A stretch of 64,000 nucleotides of DNA from Arsenophonus sp. aPb. Lineage in GTDB: Bacteria > Pseudomonadota > Gammaproteobacteria > Enterobacterales > Enterobacteriaceae. The DNA lies in the NCBI RefSeq assembly GCF_029873475.1, contig NZ_CP123499.1:2294001-2358000 (forward strand), read 5' to 3'. This document shows positions 27,903 to 38,101 of this stretch, in pieces. Within the stretch, counting starts at the first letter, position 1. Each line of letters opens with the position of its first letter. A model generated the notes under the pieces. That model saw only the letters and a program-made list of their open reading frames with translations. It ran no database searches and was not told where the DNA came from. The position numbers and the translations under genes are program-made.

Positions 27903-29816
27903 TTATCGTCCCTTTTTACCACTATTAGGCTCTAATAACATAACAACCGTTTCAAAAGGTGATAAGGTTACTAATGCCGATTTATTAATCTTAGTCGGTT
28001 TTTTACTGCCATTTTTACTAATATAATTCAGGCTAATTTGATAACTTTGTGGCGCGTTAGCCGGTAGTTCTAAATCATGCTGTAAATCCAAATAATAAAC
28101 TTGGGGTTTATCCGATGGGTTTCTTAAACTGATAATCGATTTATTGCTATTCCAGGCAGCCCAACCATAGATCGCTAATTTGGTAGGATCACTACCTATC
28201 CAATGGCTATCAAATAAAATAGCTTGATTTTCGCGCGCCCAATTTGCTGCACTGGCTAATACATGCCAATTATTATCACTCAACAGCTCAGGCGTAATAT
28301 ACAATTCTTGTAACTGAGTACCGGTAGCAAAATAACTCCAAACTTGATCAGCAAAGTCCTGTCCAGATTGCCGGTCAAGGTATTTGGCTTGCTTAGCATA
28401 AATAATACCATGTAACATCAATGAATTAAGAGGAAATAATGGGCCTTTCATAACAACTGAGCGATAAGTTTCAGCATCGCGATAAGTCAACCATTGTTGT
28501 ACTTTAGTACCCGGGCCATAAAAATTAACATCATCACCACCACGCCAAATCGAATCAGCGTAAAAAAGCCAGGAAGGTGTCGCCTGAGTGCCTGTGGTCA
28601 AGTTAATATAAAGTTTATTATTTGCTTTTCGCATATCACTAATCATATGGATTGCCGCAGCAAAATCACTGGTAAATGGACTACCAGGAATCACCTTATC
28701 CGCATTGCCGGTACCATCCAATTTAAACATAGTAATATTTTGTTGTTTAACTAACGCTAAAATACGTTTATGAAAGTTGGCATAATAATTAGCACCTGAT
28801 AAAGCCAATTTACCATCCATTATCTCATAACCAAATTCAGCAGCATGTGAAACGCGAATATCGCGTGGTTTATTATATCCGCCCCAAGGTGATAACCAAA
28901 TGCCTAGTGCCGCATGATATTTTTCGGCCGCTAATTTTAATTTATTAAACTCATTAGGAAAATTGGCACTGAATCCCCAGTTACCTTTTAAATTATCCCA
29001 ACCATCATCAAATAAATAGCCATTTAATTTTACACCACGTTTATTGACCAGCTCTTCGCCATACTGTTCAATACGTAATAATGCTTGCTTTTCGGTATAA
29101 GGATTAAAAAAACCAATATCAAGCCAGGAGTTATAGTGCAAATAGGGATGATAAGGTCGAGCACGAACAACATTTAAAAACTGATTGACATGACGACGCA
29201 ATTGACCGCTTTCATAAGTGCCAATATAAGTTTTATAGCTGAGGGTATGAGCGGGTTGTAAAGGAATGGCCTGCACTACTTTTTGTGTCACTGCGCCCTC
29301 ATAAGCCGTGGTATTGGTTAACGGATTTTCTGGAATAATAAAAAATGAATCACTAATAATTGGAGAACTAACAACTGAACCATAAACAAAAGGCGCTTGG
29401 GTCTTAAAGGGCATTAATGAAACCATACTCATATTTAAGGGTTTATTTTCAGCAGTGATGCGGATTTCGTAACGAGCAAAATTTGCTTGATCATATAAAG
29501 CTAGTATCGTTGTTACTTTAATATTATTCCTAATATAATTTATTGTGATGGTATTTTTATCTTGCTTAATATTTTGCAAGTTAAAATCCTTTTCAGTTAA
29601 TTTTTTTGCTGAATTAAAACTAATTTCAAATAAATTATCGGCTTTAATGACATCATTATTTTTGTTATTTTTAAACCAAACTAATATATCTTTAGTATTA
29701 TCAGATAACAGAATATTGATATTTTTACCCGTTAGTTGATACTCTTTTGCCTGTAAAGATTTTACTAAACATAAAGTTATAAACACACTTAATATCATAA
29801 CCCTCAATGCTCTCAT
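27903..29816 (-). CDS. Secreted GH36-like glycoside hydrolase (putative alpha-galactosidase type)
   Basis: I chose the ATG at 29816 because TAGGAG lies 8 bases upstream and a signal peptide follows (MRALRVMILSVFI...LQA-KEYQL). A longer frame from 29858 lacks these. The 637-residue protein has an N-terminal beta-rich domain, a (beta/alpha)8 domain from about 230 and a C-terminal beta domain. Typical of the GH36/GH27 melibiase clan are GYLFDDGWDN, the nucleophile motif FKLDGTG (Asp 367) and SIWRGGDD, which probably holds the acid/base. Substrate cannot be told from sequence; alpha-galactosides or alpha-N-acetylgalactosaminides such as host mucin-type glycans are plausible. Related bacterial proteins are often labelled enterotoxin or alpha-galactosidase. 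It stands alone, convergent with the small secreted protein gene. Confidence 0.75.
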   Translation of the reverse strand: MRALRVMILSVFITLCLVKSLQAKEYQLTGKNINILLSDNTKDILVWFKNNKNNDVIKADNLFEISFNSAKKLTEKDFNLQNIKQDKNTITINYIRNNIKVTTILALYDQANFARYEIRITAENKPLNMSMVSLMPFKTQAPFVYGSVVSSPIISDSFFIIPENPLTNTTAYEGAVTQKVVQAIPLQPAHTLSYKTYIGTYESGQLRRHVNQFLNVVRARPYHPYLHYNSWLDIGFFNPYTEKQALLRIEQYGEELVNKRGVKLNGYLFDDGWDNLKGNWGFSANFPNEFNKLKLAAEKYHAALGIWLSPWGGYNKPRDIRVSHAAEFGYEIMDGKLALSGANYYANFHKRILALVKQQNITMFKLDGTGNADKVIPGSPFTSDFAAAIHMISDMRKANNKLYINLTTGTQATPSWLFYADSIWRGGDDVNFYGPGTKVQQWLTYRDAETYRSVVMKGPLFPLNSLMLHGIIYAKQAKYLDRQSGQDFADQVWSYFATGTQLQELYITPELLSDNNWHVLASAANWARENQAILFDSHWIGSDPTKLAIYGWAAWNSNKSIISLRNPSDKPQVYYLDLQHDLELPANAPQSYQISLNYISKNGSKKPTKINKSALVTLSPFETVVMLLEPNSGKKGR

Positions 29817-30531
29817 GCAATAAACTCCTATTGACTGCTTAATTATTTTATTTTGCAAAAATCAAGTCCAAAAGCATGTAACACGGGTATTACAGCAAAA
29901 ACTCTATCAAGAAATTGTGAACAGGTTGGCAATTGTTGGTTTATTTAACTAAAACCAATCTTCTAAAGTAATATTTAGCGACACAAAAATAGATAAAAGG
30001 CCATTTCTTTAACAAAAAATCCTGCCATTAAAACATTTAACAACTTATTTAATATTTTCTACAGCTTACTGTTTTAATTTATTACATTCAATTTAAGCAT
30101 AAATTTCTGCTATTTATTTATGATTAACTTACGCTATTTATAATAAAAGTTTTTATACTAAATATCGCCTGCAAAATTTTATTTACGATCCTTTCTTCTA
30201 TCTTTTTCATTCGTTGAAAGACTATCTTATTGCAATATTAAAAATAAAAAAAATTTTAATTTAATTAGATATTTATGTTAGTTAATAATATTATAAAAAA
30301 TTATCCAATATTGTATTAATATCTGATAAAATAAATTTTTATATCAATTCGGATCGATTTAAAATAACCCTAAGTCAAATGTGGTGGATACTTTTACCGC
30401 TAATCATCAGTGGTAAATATCCTCTGCCTCTTAGCAAACAAATTTGACCCAAAAAATAAAAAGACTATTATATATGTCTTGCTAGCTGTTATTATTAGCC
30501 CTATTATCGATTACTATAAAAATTTGCAACC
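29817..30531. other. AT-rich intergenic region between the GH36-like gene and queH
   Basis: Divergent spacer of about 715 bases. No supported gene. It must contain the promoters of both flanking genes; I could not fix their positions. Confidence 0.5.
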
Positions 30532-31185
30532 ATGGATAAATTTACCCGTCCTACACTAACGCTGCCTAATGGCGCTAATAAATTATTACTGCACTCTTGT
30601 TGCGCTCCCTGTTCAGGTGAAGTGATGGAAGCACTTAGTGCTTCAGGTATTGATTATACTATTTTTTTCTATAATCCAAATATTCATCCACAACGAGAAT
30701 ATGAGATCCGTAAAAACGAAAATATTCGTTTCGCTGAGCAGCATAATGTGCCGTTTATTGATGCTGACTATGATAGTGATAACTGGTTTACCCGTGCTAA
30801 GGGAATGGAACAAGAACCTGAGCGCGGAATTCGTTGCACTATGTGTTTTGATATGCGATTTGAACGTACCGCGCTCTACGCTGCTGAGCATGGTTTTAGC
30901 ATTATCTCCAGTTCATTAGGTATTTCCCGCTGGAAGAATATGCAACAGATTAATGATTGCGGTAAGCGTGCCGCCAGCCACTACGATGGCCTTACTTATT
31001 GGGACTATAATTGGCGTAAACAAGGCGGTTCAGCCCGAATGGTCGAAATTAGTAAGCGCGAACAATTTTATCAGCAAGAATATTGCGGTTGTATCTATTC
31101 TCTGCGTGATACTAATAAACATCGGCGCTCACAAGGGCGTGAGATTATCCGTATCGGGGTTAAATATTACACTGCCGACAAATAA
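30532..31185 (+). CDS. queH: Epoxyqueuosine reductase QueH
   Basis: The 217-residue protein carries the QueH (formerly DUF208) signatures: LLLHSCCAPCSGEV near residue 20, RCTMCFDMRFERTA near 101 and a C-terminal EYCGCIYSL. The paired cysteines bind an iron-sulfur cluster and a second metal. QueH reduces epoxyqueuosine in tRNA to queuosine, the last step of queuosine formation. It replaces the unrelated QueG in many bacteria. The length is normal for the family. Single gene, ended by a strong hairpin shared with convergent lysS. Confidence 0.93.
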   Translation: MDKFTRPTLTLPNGANKLLLHSCCAPCSGEVMEALSASGIDYTIFFYNPNIHPQREYEIRKNENIRFAEQHNVPFIDADYDSDNWFTRAKGMEQEPERGIRCTMCFDMRFERTALYAAEHGFSIISSSLGISRWKNMQQINDCGKRAASHYDGLTYWDYNWRKQGGSARMVEISKREQFYQQEYCGCIYSLRDTNKHRRSQGREIIRIGVKYYTADK

Positions 31186-31203
31186 TAGCTCGAACAAAAT
31201 AGC

Positions 31204-31231
31204 AATGCCTGGCTTCAGCCAGGCATTTTTT
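31204..31231 (+). terminator. Terminator between queH and lysS
   Basis: Stem AATGCCTGGC / GCCAGGCATT with a TTCA loop and a following TTTTT tract on the plus strand. It lies between two convergent genes, so it may also stop lysS transcripts. Confidence 0.88.
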
Positions 31232-31246
31232 ATGCAATCTGATAGG

Positions 31247-32761
31247 CTATTTACCAGGCCGCAAGGCTGGAAACAGAATAACATCACGAATTGTATGACT
31301 ATCGGTCAATAACATGATCATCCGATCAATACCAATACCTAAACCTGCCGTTGGCGGCAATCCATGCTCCAGTGCAGTGATATAATCCTCATCATAAAAC
31401 ATGGCTTCATCATCACCTTCATCTTTCTGACGAACCTGCTGTGCAAAACGCTCGGCTTGATCTTCTGCATCATTAAGCTCAGAAAAACCATTACCAATTT
31501 CACGACCACCAATGAAGAATTCAAATCGATCGGTAATAAATGGATTATTATCATTCCGACGCGCCAACGGAGACACTTCTGCCGGATATTCAGTAATAAA
31601 TGTCGGTTGAATCAAATGGCTTTCCGCCACCGCCTCAAAAATCTCACATTGTAAGCGACCTAATCCCCAACCTTTTTCTGGCTCAATATTCAGTGATTTT
31701 GCGATCGCTGTCGCTTTAGTCATATCATCCAAATCAGCCAGAACCGTTTCCGCACGATATTTGACTATCGCTTCTTTCATGGTCATTTTGCTAAAAGGCT
31801 GCCCGAAATCAAATAAATGCTCACCATATTTTACCTGGGTTGTGCCTAATACTTCTTGCGTTACCGTTCGGAATAACTCTTCGGTTAACACAATAAGATC
31901 TTTATAATCAGCATAAGCCATATAAAGTTCCATCATGGTAAACTCTGGATTATGCCGCGGTGAAATACCTTCATTACGAAAATTACGATTAATTTCAAAA
32001 ACTCGCTCAAATCCACCCACAACTAAACGTTTTAAATAAAGTTCTGGCGCAATACGCAGATACATATCAATATCTAACGCATTATGATGAGTAATAAATG
32101 GACGAGCTGCTGCACCACCCGGTATAACCTGCATCATGGGTGTTTCAACTTCCATGAAATCTTTACTAACCATGAAGTTACGTAAAGCAGACAGCACACG
32201 TGAACGCGTAATAAAAGTCTGCCGTGAACGTTCATTGGCAATAAGATCAAGATAACGTTGGCGATAACGCGTTTCCTGATCTGCCAGCCCATGGAATTTA
32301 TCCGGCAAAGGGCGCAATGCTTTGGTTAACAAATAAACTTCATAACCATGAATGGTTAACTCGCCGGTTTTAGTCTTGAATAATTTACCTTTAACACCGA
32401 GAATATCGCCCAGATCCCATTTCTTAAATTGTTCGTTATAGATCCCTTCTGGTAAATCATCACGAGAAATATAAATCTGAATGCGCCCCCCCATATCTTG
32501 TAAGGTAGCAAAAGAGGCTTTACCCATGATACGGCGTGTGATCATTCGTCCGGCAACAGAGACATCAATATTTAGGGCAGTAAGCTGCTCCGCATCCTGA
32601 TCTGCATACTTACCATGTAAATCGCTAGATAAATACTCCCGGCGAAAGTCATTAGGAAAAGCAATGCCATTACCACGCAATCCCGCCAGTTTTTCTCGAC
32701 GAGTTTTTAATTCATTATTTAAATCAAGGGCCTGATCAGTACCCTGTTGTTGTTGAGACAT
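31247..32761 (-). CDS. lysS: Lysyl-tRNA synthetase (class II)
   Basis: The 504-residue protein has the normal length for LysS. It has an N-terminal OB-fold anticodon-binding domain (VAGRMITRRIMGKASFATLQD) and a class II catalytic core: motif 2 FRNEGISPRHNPEF and motif 3 GLGIGIDRMIMLLTD. It charges tRNA-Lys in the cytoplasm. It starts 9 bases after the prfB stop with GAGGAAAAAAG before the ATG, the same prfB-lysS operon arrangement as in E. coli. Confidence 0.98.
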   Translation of the reverse strand: MSQQQQGTDQALDLNNELKTRREKLAGLRGNGIAFPNDFRREYLSSDLHGKYADQDAEQLTALNIDVSVAGRMITRRIMGKASFATLQDMGGRIQIYISRDDLPEGIYNEQFKKWDLGDILGVKGKLFKTKTGELTIHGYEVYLLTKALRPLPDKFHGLADQETRYRQRYLDLIANERSRQTFITRSRVLSALRNFMVSKDFMEVETPMMQVIPGGAAARPFITHHNALDIDMYLRIAPELYLKRLVVGGFERVFEINRNFRNEGISPRHNPEFTMMELYMAYADYKDLIVLTEELFRTVTQEVLGTTQVKYGEHLFDFGQPFSKMTMKEAIVKYRAETVLADLDDMTKATAIAKSLNIEPEKGWGLGRLQCEIFEAVAESHLIQPTFITEYPAEVSPLARRNDNNPFITDRFEFFIGGREIGNGFSELNDAEDQAERFAQQVRQKDEGDDEAMFYDEDYITALEHGLPPTAGLGIGIDRMIMLLTDSHTIRDVILFPALRPGK

Positions 32762-32770
32762 CTTTTTTCC

Positions 32771-33869
32771 TCATAAGCCAGCTTTCAAGCTTGCTTCAAT
32801 GAATTTGTCCAGATCACCATCCAGTACCGCTTGGGTATTGCGATTTTCAACCCCTGTACGTAGATCTTTAATTCGAGAATCATCCAGCACATAAGAACGA
32901 ATTTGGCTACCCCAGCCAATATCAGATTTATTTTCTTCTAAGGCTTGTTTATCGGCATTTTTCTTTTGCATCTCAAGCTCATATAATTTTGCTTTTAGTT
33001 GCTTAAAAGCCTGATCTTTATTCTTATGTTGTGAACGGTCATTCTGACATTGAGTAACAATGCCAGTTGGAATATGAGTTATACGTACCGCTGACTCTGT
33101 TTTATTAACATGTTGACCACCAGCCCCTGATGCTCGATAAACATCAATACGCAAATCCGCGGGATTGATTTCAATATCAATATCATCATCCACTTCAGGA
33201 TAAATAAAGGCTGAGCTAAAAGAAGTATGGCGGCGACCGCCTGAATCAAAAGGACTTTTACGCACTAATCGATGAACACCCGTTTCAGTACGTAACCAAC
33301 CATAAGCATACTCACCAATAATTTTTATCGTGGCAGATTTTAAACCAGCAACATCGCCATCTGACGCTTCAATAATCTCTGTTTTAAAACCTTTTGACTC
33401 AGCCCAACGCAGATACATACGCATTAACATGCTAGCCCAGTCTTGTGCCTCCGTTCCTCCCGAGCCTGCCTGTAAATCAAGATAACAGTTAGCACTGTCA
33501 TACTGCCCTGAAAACATACGGCGAAATTCCAATTGCCCCAGTTTTCCTTCCAATTGCGCTAACTCTGCTACCGCCTCATGAAAAGTTTCTTCGTCATCAG
33601 CTTCGATTGCTAGATCGAGCAAACCAGATACATCATCTAAACCTTGTATTAACGCGTCAATAGTTTCGACTATGGCTTCAAGAGAAGAACGTTCCTTACC
33701 CAACGCTTGGGCTCGCTCAGGTTCGTTCCATACATCAGGCTGTTCAAGTTCTGCGTTTACTTCTTCCAAACGTTCTTTCTTGGCATCATAGTCAAAGATA
33801 CCCCCTCAAGATCTTCGTCCGCTCAGACAGATCCTGAATTTGATTTTTTATTGGATTAATTTCAAACAT
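32771..33869 (-). CDS. prfB: Peptide chain release factor 2, with programmed +1 frameshift
   Basis: The true start is the ATG at 33869 (MFEINPIKNQIQDLSERTKI). After codon 25 an in-frame TGA at 33792-33794 stops the first frame. A +1 shift at CTT-TGA-C continues with DYDAKKERLEEVNAEL to the stop at 32771, so the product has about 365 residues. The catalytic loop has the GGQ motif (RASGAGGQHVNKTES). RF2 reads UGA and UAA, and the frameshift is its autoregulation. First gene of prfB-lysS. Confidence 0.97.
33792..33806 (-). promoter_or_regulatory. RF2 programmed +1 frameshift signal
   Basis: On the coding strand AGGGGGTATCTTTGA: a Shine-Dalgarno-like AGGGGG, then the slippery CTT and the UGA stop with C after it. 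This is the canonical enterobacterial prfB signal. Low RF2 lets the ribosome slip on CUU and make more RF2. Confidence 0.96.
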
Positions 33870-34156
33870 AACCTTGTATCTTATTTATGTTATTTTCATT
33901 AAAAAGTCATAAAAATATAAACCGCCTATTGTAGCGGATCTGATTGCGGGATTATAGTTTTTCAGTCAATATGCTCCATGATAATCCCTTTTTACCAACC
34001 AAATAGCCGCTTTTAGTCAGTAAATGCCGCTATGAGAATCATGCTTTAAATCCAAATATTAGCAAATAAGTGGTAGAAAAATATTGGCTATAATAAGGGA
34101 AATCATAGGTATATCTACCACTTCAGTGAAAAATAACAGTTAGAATAGGTTAAATA

Positions 34157-35887
34157 CTATTCACAAGGCCACAAATGCTGAATGAGTAACTGGATGTTAC
34201 GATTGCCACGATACTCATTGACATCAAGTTTATAAGCTAACTCGACCATTTTAATACTATTGTCAGGCCAATAAGCAGTATCAATATTAAAGGCGATGCC
34301 ATCTATCATCGGGCCACCCGCCAGTGGTTCTAACATCACTTTTAGATGACAATCACCGACAAGACGTTGTTGCAGTAACTTAAATTTGCCATCAAAGATA
34401 GGCTCTGGAAAAGCCTGTCCCCATGGCCCAGCATTTCTAATTAGTTCTGCAATATCCAGCGACAACTCTTCATTATTTAGCTCACCATCACTCCAAATAA
34501 CCCCTTCAAGCATATCGTTATCCAGCAGTTCTGCCATCAGATTAGAAAAGTTCTCTTGAAACTGAGTAAATTTCTGCTCCTCCAGCGTTAATCCTGCTGC
34601 CATGGCATGGCCGCCAAACTTTAAAATTAATCCTGGATTAAGCGTATCTAAGCGCTCAAGTGCATCTCGTAAATGTAAACCATTGATGGAACGCCCTGAA
34701 CCCTTTAAAATCCCTTCGCCTGCTGGTGCGAAGGCGATAACCGGACGATGAAAACGTTCTTTAATGCGAGAAGCCAATATTCCTACTACTCCCTGATGCC
34801 ATTCGGGATGATAGAGTGCTAAACCATTGGGTATTTGATGACGTTTTTTTTCTATTTGTGAAAAAATATGCCAAGCCTCTTGCTGCATATCTTGTTCAAT
34901 TTCGCGCCGGGTACGATTTAAGCTATCTAATTCATTAGCCAATTTTCTAGCGTGCGCGATATCGTCAGTCAATAGCAGCTCCACACCGATTGACATATCA
35001 TCTAATCTTCCCGCAGCATTGAGCCGTGGCCCAATGGAGAAACCTAAATCATTAGCAACCAGACGACTAACATCACGTTTGGAAACTTCAATCAAAGCTT
35101 TGATCCCGACACAGCTGCGGCCCGCCCGAATACGATTTAAACCTTGGTAAACTAAAATACGATTATTACTATCCAAGGGAACAACATCCGCCACCGTCCC
35201 TAATGCCACCAAATCTAGTAATTCAGCCAGATTAGGCATCTTACGTGACTGTTGCTCAAACCAACCGGTCTGGCGCAACGCAGCGCGTAATGCTGACATC
35301 AAATAAAAACTGACACCAACCCCGGCTAATGCTTTTGATGGAAAGTGACAATCAGCTAAATTAGGATTAATAATTGCTTCTGCACAAGGCAGTTTTTCTC
35401 CTGGCAAATGGTGGTCGGTAATGATCACTTTTATACCGTGTCGATGAGCAACAGCAACACCTTCATGGGAGGATATGCCATTATCAACGGTAATAATAAG
35501 TTGCGCTTTTCTTTTAATAACTTCATCAACAACCTGCGGGCTAAGTCCATAGCCATCTTCAAATCGGTTAGGCACCAAATAATCAAAATAACGATATCCC
35601 ATCGCGCTCAGCGCTCGCAGTGTCAATGCCGTACTCGTTGCACCATCGGCATCGAAATCACCGACCACAATAATCCGCCAATGTTCATGTAGGGCAGTTA
35701 TTAACAGTTGAACCGCAGTTTCAATCCCATTAAGTGATTGGTAATTAAGTAATCCTTTGGCTCCTGTTTCTAACTCATTTTCTGCCAACACACCTCTCAT
35801 GGCATACAAACGGCGTAATACCGGAGACAAATGAGCAGGCAGGTGGCTATCATCTGCTTTCGGTCGTCGACGAAGCTGTATTTTCAT
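34157..35887 (-). CDS. recJ: Single-strand-specific 5'-3' exonuclease RecJ
   Basis: The 576-residue protein has the DHH phosphoesterase motifs: VVGDFDADGATSTAL, VITVDNGISSHEG, ITDHHLPG and LGTVADVVPL, then a DHHA1 region (KFGGHAMAAGLTL) and a C-terminal OB-like part. It degrades single-stranded DNA in recombination and mismatch repair. The gene starts 19 bases after dsbC and belongs to the xerD-dsbC-recJ operon as in E. coli. A 269-base gap separates it from prfB. Confidence 0.97.
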   Translation of the reverse strand: MKIQLRRRPKADDSHLPAHLSPVLRRLYAMRGVLAENELETGAKGLLNYQSLNGIETAVQLLITALHEHWRIIVVGDFDADGATSTALTLRALSAMGYRYFDYLVPNRFEDGYGLSPQVVDEVIKRKAQLIITVDNGISSHEGVAVAHRHGIKVIITDHHLPGEKLPCAEAIINPNLADCHFPSKALAGVGVSFYLMSALRAALRQTGWFEQQSRKMPNLAELLDLVALGTVADVVPLDSNNRILVYQGLNRIRAGRSCVGIKALIEVSKRDVSRLVANDLGFSIGPRLNAAGRLDDMSIGVELLLTDDIAHARKLANELDSLNRTRREIEQDMQQEAWHIFSQIEKKRHQIPNGLALYHPEWHQGVVGILASRIKERFHRPVIAFAPAGEGILKGSGRSINGLHLRDALERLDTLNPGLILKFGGHAMAAGLTLEEQKFTQFQENFSNLMAELLDNDMLEGVIWSDGELNNEELSLDIAELIRNAGPWGQAFPEPIFDGKFKLLQQRLVGDCHLKVMLEPLAGGPMIDGIAFNIDTAYWPDNSIKMVELAYKLDVNEYRGNRNIQLLIQHLWPCE

Positions 35888-35906
35888 ATTTATTGTTAAC
35901 TCATTA

Positions 35907-36614
35907 TTATTTTTTCTTAAGTTTTTCTAACCCTTTAACTAAATCATCGGCTGTCATATAACCCGGTATTACTGTGCCATCTTCTAATACCAAAGCGGGT
36001 GTTCCGTTAATACCAAGCATATGACCAATATTAAATTGAGCAGCAATATCAACCGTTTTGCATTTTTCAATTGGAGAAATCGTTTCACCTTTAAAAGCGT
36101 CTGTTAATGCTTTTTGTCGATCAGCGCTACACCAGATAGATGTCATTGTTTTAGCTGATTCATGGTGAAGACCATTACGAGGGAATGCCAAATAACGTAC
36201 GGTGATACCCTTTTTATTATATTCTGCTATATCTTGATGAAATTTTTTGCAATAACCACAGGTAACATCAGTAAACACGGTAATAGCATATTTTTCCTCT
36301 GGCGCCTTGAATATGATCATCTGATCACTCATCGCTTCTATTTTTTTTGCCAAGATTTGATTTGTGACATTAACCGGCATTTGTCCACTTAAATCATAAA
36401 TAGGTCCCTCTAACAAATACTTACCGTCTTCGGTCACATAAACCAGCCCTTGGTTAGTGATCACTGTACTCAAACCAACAATAGGTGACGGATGGATATT
36501 CTCAGTTTCTATGCCCATTTTATTCAATGTTCTTTTAATAGCCACATCATCAGCCAATACAGAATGTGACACTGCGACCAGCAAACTAACTAACCATACG
36601 ATATTTTTTTTCAT
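35907..36614 (-). CDS. dsbC: Thiol:disulfide isomerase DsbC
   Basis: The 235-residue protein has a signal peptide (MKKNIVWLVSLLVAVSHSVLA-DD), an N-terminal dimerisation domain and a thioredoxin fold with the active site CGYC (Cys119/Cys122). A cis-Pro loop is present at GTPALV. It corrects wrong disulfides in the periplasm, where it would act on secreted proteins. RBS CAAGGAAA; 22 bases after xerD. Confidence 0.96.
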   Translation of the reverse strand: MKKNIVWLVSLLVAVSHSVLADDVAIKRTLNKMGIETENIHPSPIVGLSTVITNQGLVYVTEDGKYLLEGPIYDLSGQMPVNVTNQILAKKIEAMSDQMIIFKAPEEKYAITVFTDVTCGYCKKFHQDIAEYNKKGITVRYLAFPRNGLHHESAKTMTSIWCSADRQKALTDAFKGETISPIEKCKTVDIAAQFNIGHMLGINGTPALVLEDGTVIPGYMTADDLVKGLEKLKKK

Positions 36615-36636
36615 TTAAAATTTCCTTGATCCTCAA

Positions 36637-37548
36637 TCAACCTCGAGGATGATGTTGTTGATGCAATTGCCTTAACCGCTCTGTAGCAACATGGGTATAG
36701 ATCTGTGTGGTAGAAAGATCACTATGTCCAAGCAACATTTGTACTACCCGTAGATCTGCGCCATGATTTAGCAAATGGGTCGCAAATGCATGTCTTAATA
36801 CATGAGGAGAAAGTTTTTCACTATCAATTCCAGCAATTGCTGCATAATATTTAATTCGATGCCAAAAAGTCTGACGCGTCATTTGAGTGCCTCTTTTACT
36901 CGGAAATAACACATCATTGGTCAATCCATTAAGTAAGATTGGACGGCTCTCCGTTAAATAAGTTTCCAACCAATAAATAGCCTCTTCACCTAAGGGTACC
37001 AACCGTTCTTTATTACCTTTTCCTACTACCCGAATAACACCCTGACGCAAACTAATATCTGCTAATGTTAGCCCAACCAGTTCAGAAACACGTAACCCAC
37101 AAGCATACAGCACCTCAAGCATTGTTTTATCTCTTAATTCAATCGGATCCTCAGTGGTAGGCGCATGCAGTAAATCTTCAACTTGTTTCTCATTAAGATC
37201 TTTAGGTAGCCGTTTTGGTAACTTAGGTGCCGACAATTGTGCCGTCGGATCATCGGTGCGTAGTTTCTCACGATAGAAATACTGGTATAAGCGCCGCATA
37301 GCACTAAGTAAACGAGCAGAACTCGTTGCTTTATAACCACCCTCTACGCGTTCTGCCAAAAAAGATTGTAAATCCATGACTTCAACCGTAAGCAGATCAT
37401 AACCTTGGCGTGACAACCAACCAACTAATGTTTGTAAATCAGTACGATAAGAAGAAAGCGTATTAGCCGCTAAATCATGCTCAAGCCAAATAGTATCGAG
37501 AAATTGTTCTATCAACGGATGACTGTCTCTGTTTTTTTCAGTTGACAC
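36637..37548 (-). CDS. xerD: Site-specific tyrosine recombinase XerD
   Basis: The 303-residue protein starts at GTG (37548) with TAGGAG upstream. It has an N-terminal SAM-like DNA-binding domain and a C-terminal catalytic domain with Arg in CGLRVSELVGL, Lys in VVGKGNKERL, HVLRHAFATHLL, GHSDLSTTQIYTHV (His and the nucleophile Tyr). With XerC it resolves chromosome dimers at dif. First gene of xerD-dsbC-recJ. In E. coli fldB is the immediate divergent neighbour; here 4.6 kb with two accessory genes separate them. Confidence 0.97.
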   Translation of the reverse strand: MSTEKNRDSHPLIEQFLDTIWLEHDLAANTLSSYRTDLQTLVGWLSRQGYDLLTVEVMDLQSFLAERVEGGYKATSSARLLSAMRRLYQYFYREKLRTDDPTAQLSAPKLPKRLPKDLNEKQVEDLLHAPTTEDPIELRDKTMLEVLYACGLRVSELVGLTLADISLRQGVIRVVGKGNKERLVPLGEEAIYWLETYLTESRPILLNGLTNDVLFPSKRGTQMTRQTFWHRIKYYAAIAGIDSEKLSPHVLRHAFATHLLNHGADLRVVQMLLGHSDLSTTQIYTHVATERLRQLHQQHHPRG

Positions 37549-38101
37549 AATAGCACTCCTAGTAAATTAATTGCACTCTATTATGCCTCAAAAAATACTT
37601 TCTGCCACAATGCCATACTAACATTTATGCAGGTTGTTTCTTTATTAATTAAATTAGAATGATAATTTATATAACTAATTAAAATTAATAAGTTAAATCA
37701 ATATCCAGTGATTAATTATAGTATTTAATATTGTGAATTAGGGATCAGTAACGCTCAATTCATCTTAGTTTTTTATCAATTAATAACTATTATCTACATT
37801 AATCGTTATTTAATTTACTAAAAAATAAAAATCATGATGATGTTATTATAAACATCCTTTTTGAAAAATATAAAAAAATTAACTACGCTATTATTTAATT
37901 AATTTTACTGTAACCAATTGATATTTTAATAAGTTGATAATTCAATAAGATATTAGCTAAAAAAAACACTATACAAAATAAAAAAAAATAATTTAATGTT
38001 ATAAACAGATGAGTAACATTACAAATGATTAAGTTGTTTATTTAATAATGAATATAAATTTTCAATAACAATTAAATATATAATTAAAAAGGATAATAAA
38101 T
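37549..38101. other. AT-rich intergenic region upstream of the GH39-like gene
   Basis: Very AT-rich divergent spacer of 553 bases at an insertion breakpoint between xerD and fldB. No gene, IS end or tRNA remnant was recognised. Confidence 0.5.

Noticed and set aside
33769..33769. TTG at 33769 as the start of prfB
   Set aside because: It is only the first start-like codon after the frameshift; the conserved N-terminus begins at the ATG at 33869 and continues through the +1 shift.
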